9,185 nt of DNA from Flavobacteriales bacterium. GTDB taxonomy: Bacteria; Bacteroidota; Bacteroidia; Flavobacteriales_F; PHOS-HE28. The stretch covers positions 1 through 9,185 of the forward strand of contig JADZGG010000114.1 in NCBI GenBank assembly GCA_020854015.1, in the 5' to 3' direction. Shown in pieces: positions 6,931-9,185 of this stretch. The notes under the pieces were generated by a model. It did no database searches. It worked only from the letters and a program-made list of their open reading frames with translations, and was not told the origin of the DNA. The first letter of the stretch is position 1, and each line of letters begins with the position of its first letter. The translations under genes and the position numbers were made by a program.

Positions 6931-8154
6931 ATGACCATGGAACGCACCATCCTGCATCTCGACCTCAACACCTTCTTCGTAAGTGTGGAACGCCTGCATG
7001 AACCACGACTGAACGGACTGCCGGTGCTGATCGGCGCCGATAGCGATCGCGGGGTGGTGGCCAGTTGCAGCTATGAGGCCAGGACTTTCGGCGTGCGCAG
7101 TGCCATGCCCATGCGGATGGCCAAGCAGTTGTGCCCGGAGGCGATCATCATCCGTGGCGACAGCGGGGCCTACCTGAAAAAGAGCGACGAGGTGACCGAC
7201 GTGATCCGCGAGCACATGCCGATGTTCGAGAAGAGCAGCGTGGATGAGTTCTATGTGGACCTTACAGGCACCGATCGCTTCCATGGCAGCTGGAAACTGG
7301 CCAACGAACTGCGCCACCGCATAGCCCATGAAACGGGACTGCCCAACAGCATCGGCCTCAGCATCAACAAGACGGTGAGCAAGGTGGCCACCGGTGAGGC
7401 CAAGCATGGCCAAGGCGCACTGCAGGTGCCCTATGGCACAGAGAAGCCTTTTCTGGCGCCGATGCCGATCGAACGGATCCCCGGCGTGGGCGACAAGACG
7501 GCACACCTGCTGCGCAGCATGGGCGTTTCGAAGATCCATGCCTTGCAGGAAGTGCCGATCGACCTGATGCAACGCATACTGGGCGAGCATGGCCCTGTGC
7601 TGTGGCGCAAGGCCAACGGCATTGACGACAGCCCGGTGATCGCCTGGCACGAGCGCAAGAACATCAGCACCGAACGCACCTTCGAACGCGACACCATCGA
7701 TGTGGTGAAACTGCGCGGCATGTTGACCGCCATGGCCGAGAGCCTCGCCTTCCAACTGCGCAAAGGCGCGAAGCTCACCAGCTGCGTGGCCGTGAAGATC
7801 CGTTATTCCGATATGAACACGCACACCCGCCAGCTGCGCATCGGCTACACGGCGTGCGACCACATCATCCTGCCGGTGGTACACGACCTGTTCCGCGCGC
7901 TGTACGACCGCCGCCAACGGATCCGCTTGATCGGCGTGCGCTTCAGCCACATGGTGGGTGGCGGGCACCAGATGGACGCGTTCACGGACACCGAGGAGGC
8001 CATGGCCTTGTACCAGGCCATGGACCGGATCCGCAAGCGCTTCGGCGACCGTACCGTGATGCGCGCGGCAGGCATGGACGCGCAAAGCATCGGGCGCATG
8101 GACAACCCCTTTGATGGGCAGGCACCGGTGCTGTTGGCGAACAGGAGGAGCTGA
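6931..8154 (+). CDS. dinB: DNA polymerase IV (Y-family translesion polymerase, DinB type)
   Basis: The 407-residue protein is a full-length Y-family polymerase, which copies past damaged bases in the cytoplasm with low fidelity. Motif I reads HLDLNTFFVSVE: D11 is the first catalytic acid and F16 fits the steric gate that excludes ribonucleotides. N13 stands where E. coli DinB has a non-catalytic Asp. SSVDEFYVDLTG supplies D105 and E106, the other metal-binding acids. YEARTFGVRSAMP (48-60) is the usual nucleotide-binding segment, SIGLSINKTVSKVAT follows in the palm, and IPGVGDKTAHLLRSMGV is the thumb helix-hairpin-helix. The little-finger domain occupies roughly 235-370. A clear QxxLxLF clamp-binding motif is not obvious at the C-terminus (NPFDGQAPVLLA is a weak candidate). 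ATGs at 6931 and 6937 are both in frame; neither has a Shine-Dalgarno sequence. It is divergent from the XRE/S24 regulator, suggesting damage-inducible control, not shown directly. Confidence 0.95.
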   Translation: MTMERTILHLDLNTFFVSVERLHEPRLNGLPVLIGADSDRGVVASCSYEARTFGVRSAMPMRMAKQLCPEAIIIRGDSGAYLKKSDEVTDVIREHMPMFEKSSVDEFYVDLTGTDRFHGSWKLANELRHRIAHETGLPNSIGLSINKTVSKVATGEAKHGQGALQVPYGTEKPFLAPMPIERIPGVGDKTAHLLRSMGVSKIHALQEVPIDLMQRILGEHGPVLWRKANGIDDSPVIAWHERKNISTERTFERDTIDVVKLRGMLTAMAESLAFQLRKGAKLTSCVAVKIRYSDMNTHTRQLRIGYTACDHIILPVVHDLFRALYDRRQRIRLIGVRFSHMVGGGHQMDAFTDTEEAMALYQAMDRIRKRFGDRTVMRAAGMDAQSIGRMDNPFDGQAPVLLANRRS

Positions 8155-8215
8155 TCCGATCAAGTTCACATCCCTGCACCGCCCCGCCCCACTTCCGACC
8201 GCTCGTGTGATCGGA
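8155..8215. repeat. Inverted repeat TCCGATCA/TGATCGGA directly after dinB
   Basis: The first arm (8155-8162) begins at the base after the dinB stop codon, and its perfect 8-bp complement lies at 8208-8215, 45 bp away. A second small pair, GGACC (8213-8217) with GGTCC (8230-8234), follows. There is no T run, so this is not a normal intrinsic terminator. It might be a protein-binding site or a loose RNA stem before the ABC transporter gene; the rest of the 116-bp gap shows no promoter consensus. Confidence 0.35.
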
Positions 8216-8270
8216 CCTTGGTGGTTCGCGGTCCACGACCCATCTTGCCCTCGCAACAACCCCTCCCCGT

Positions 8271-9161
8271 ATGGACCTCCTCATTCAAGGCCTCAGCAAG
8301 ACCTATGGCAATGGCGTGAAAGCCCTCGATAACGTCAGCCTGACGATCCCCACCGGCATGTTCGGATTGCTGGGACCGAACGGCGCGGGCAAGAGCACGT
8401 TGATGCGCATCCTGGCGACGCTCCAAGAGGCCGATGCGGGTACGGTGAAGCTCGGCGACATCGATGTACTGAACGAGAAGGACAAGGTGCGCCGCGTGCT
8501 TGGGTACCTGCCCCAGGAGTTCGGGGTGTACCCGCGGGTGAGCGCCTACGAGATGCTCGACCACATCGCCCTGCTGAAAGGCGTGACGAACACCGGCGAA
8601 CGCAAGGGCCTAGTGGAGGCCCTGTTGCAGAAGGTGAACCTGTGGGAGCAGCGCAAGCGCCGCCTAAGCGGATTCAGCGGCGGCATGAAGCAGCGCTTCG
8701 GCATCGCACAATCGCTGATCGGCGAGCCCAAGCTCATCATCGTTGACGAGCCCACGGCCGGCCTCGATCCCGGAGAGCGCAACCGCTTCTACAACCTGCT
8801 CACCGAGATCGGCGAGAACGTGGTGGTGATCCTCAGCACCCACATCGTGCAGGACGTGCAGGAGCTCTGCAACAACATGGCCATCATCAACAAGGGGAAA
8901 CTGCTGTATGCCGGCGCCCCGAACGACGCGCTGAAAGGCCTCACCGGAAAGGTCTGGGAGAAGAGCATAGCGAAGAGCGAGCTGGAGCGCTTCGTGGCCT
9001 CCGGCACCTTGATCAGCAACAAGCTCGTGGCCGGCAAACCCGTGATCCACGTGCTCGGAGAGCAACGCCCGGAGGATGGGTTCAGCAATGTGGAGCCCAG
9101 CCTTGAGGACGTGTTCTTCAGCCACATCCATGGTTCCACCAACGCACCGGTGAACGCATGA
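8271..9161 (+). CDS. ABC transporter ATP-binding protein
   Basis: This 296-residue protein is the ATPase subunit of an ABC transporter, acting at the inner face of the cytoplasmic membrane. All core motifs are present in order: Walker A GPNGAGKST (35-43), Q-loop Q82 in LPQE, signature FSGGM (135-139, with Phe in the first position), Walker B LIIVDEP (155-161), the D-loop at AGLD, and the H-loop H191. The single nucleotide-binding domain followed by about 90 C-terminal residues is the usual size for ABC-2-type exporters. Its stop codon (9159-9161) overlaps the ATG of the following gene, indicating translational coupling with a probable membrane partner. The substrate cannot be told. Close relatives in Bacteroidota often accompany a large permease fused to an M1 aminopeptidase-like domain, from memory of the family only. 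It begins 116 nt after dinB in the same direction; no promoter or Shine-Dalgarno was seen. Confidence 0.92.
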   Translation: MDLLIQGLSKTYGNGVKALDNVSLTIPTGMFGLLGPNGAGKSTLMRILATLQEADAGTVKLGDIDVLNEKDKVRRVLGYLPQEFGVYPRVSAYEMLDHIALLKGVTNTGERKGLVEALLQKVNLWEQRKRRLSGFSGGMKQRFGIAQSLIGEPKLIIVDEPTAGLDPGERNRFYNLLTEIGENVVVILSTHIVQDVQELCNNMAIINKGKLLYAGAPNDALKGLTGKVWEKSIAKSELERFVASGTLISNKLVAGKPVIHVLGEQRPEDGFSNVEPSLEDVFFSHIHGSTNAPVNA

Positions 9162-9185
9162 TCGCGCGCTTCTTCTTCTTCGAGG
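9158..9185 (+). CDS. Start of next gene, probable ABC transporter membrane subunit (partial)
   Basis: An ATG overlaps the stop of the ATPase gene in the arrangement ATGA, and nine codons are visible (MIARFFFFE) before the window ends. The four consecutive Phe codons and the coupling to an ABC ATPase suggest an ABC-2-type permease. The identity rests on context, because too little sequence is present for family assignment. Confidence 0.55.

Noticed and set aside
6538..6934. Small open frames of 70-125 residues on both strands between the regulator and dinB
   Set aside because: They are Arg/Pro/Gly-rich, share no resemblance to known proteins, overlap one another and have no start signals; typical of chance frames in GC-rich DNA.
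6811..8259. A 482-residue open frame on the minus strand covering all of dinB
   Set aside because: It is longer than dinB but is its antisense shadow: it is rich in His, Ala and Val in a low-complexity pattern and has no recognisable domain, while the plus strand encodes all Y-family polymerase motifs.

Overview
The window looks like a chromosomal segment from a fairly GC-rich member of the Bacteroidota, probably Flavobacteriales-like. Three things point there: a 1.4-kb-residue secreted protein with SprB repeats, a PKD domain and a type IX secretion (T9SS) C-terminal sorting domain; promoters matching the Bacteroidota -7 consensus TAnnTTTG; and a DinB polymerase of the Bacteroidota type. Genes mostly lack purine-rich Shine-Dalgarno sequences, as is usual in that phylum. 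No rRNA, tRNA, CRISPR array, insertion sequence or phage gene was recognised.

Left part (1-5540, all on the minus strand). Reading in the direction of transcription, a promoter near 5535 leads into the giant T9SS cell-surface protein (1174-5472), which ends at a good rho-independent terminator (1120-1156). Next come a small lipoprotein of unknown function (387-1070) and, 11 nt further, a small HD-domain protein related to the (p)ppGpp hydrolase domain of RelA/SpoT (1-375, cut by the window edge). The last two probably form an operon.

Centre (5541-8154). A LexA/CI-like regulator (XRE helix-turn-helix plus S24 peptidase domain, minus strand, 5609-6436) is divergent from a full-length DinB-type Y-family DNA polymerase (plus strand, 6931-8154). 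The regulator's control region is well structured: a TTTG-N17-TAnnTTTG promoter, a perfect 9-bp inverted repeat at the expected transcription start, and two identical 12-bp direct repeats 21 bp apart ending 3 nt before the start codon. The regulator keeps the Ala-Gly, Ser and Lys positions expected of a self-cleaving repressor, so the pair may be a small DNA-damage-response and mutagenesis module. This is the most interesting part of the window, although control of dinB by the regulator is not shown by the sequence. About 350 bp of GC-rich DNA (6580-6930) between the two genes is unexplained.

Right part (8155-9185, plus strand). A 116-bp gap is followed by an ABC transporter ATPase (8271-9161). 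Its stop codon overlaps the ATG of the next gene (9158 onward, only nine codons visible), which is probably the membrane partner.

I did not find a convincing wholly new system. The best leads are the regulator/dinB region and an HD protein whose usual catalytic Glu-Asp pair is altered.
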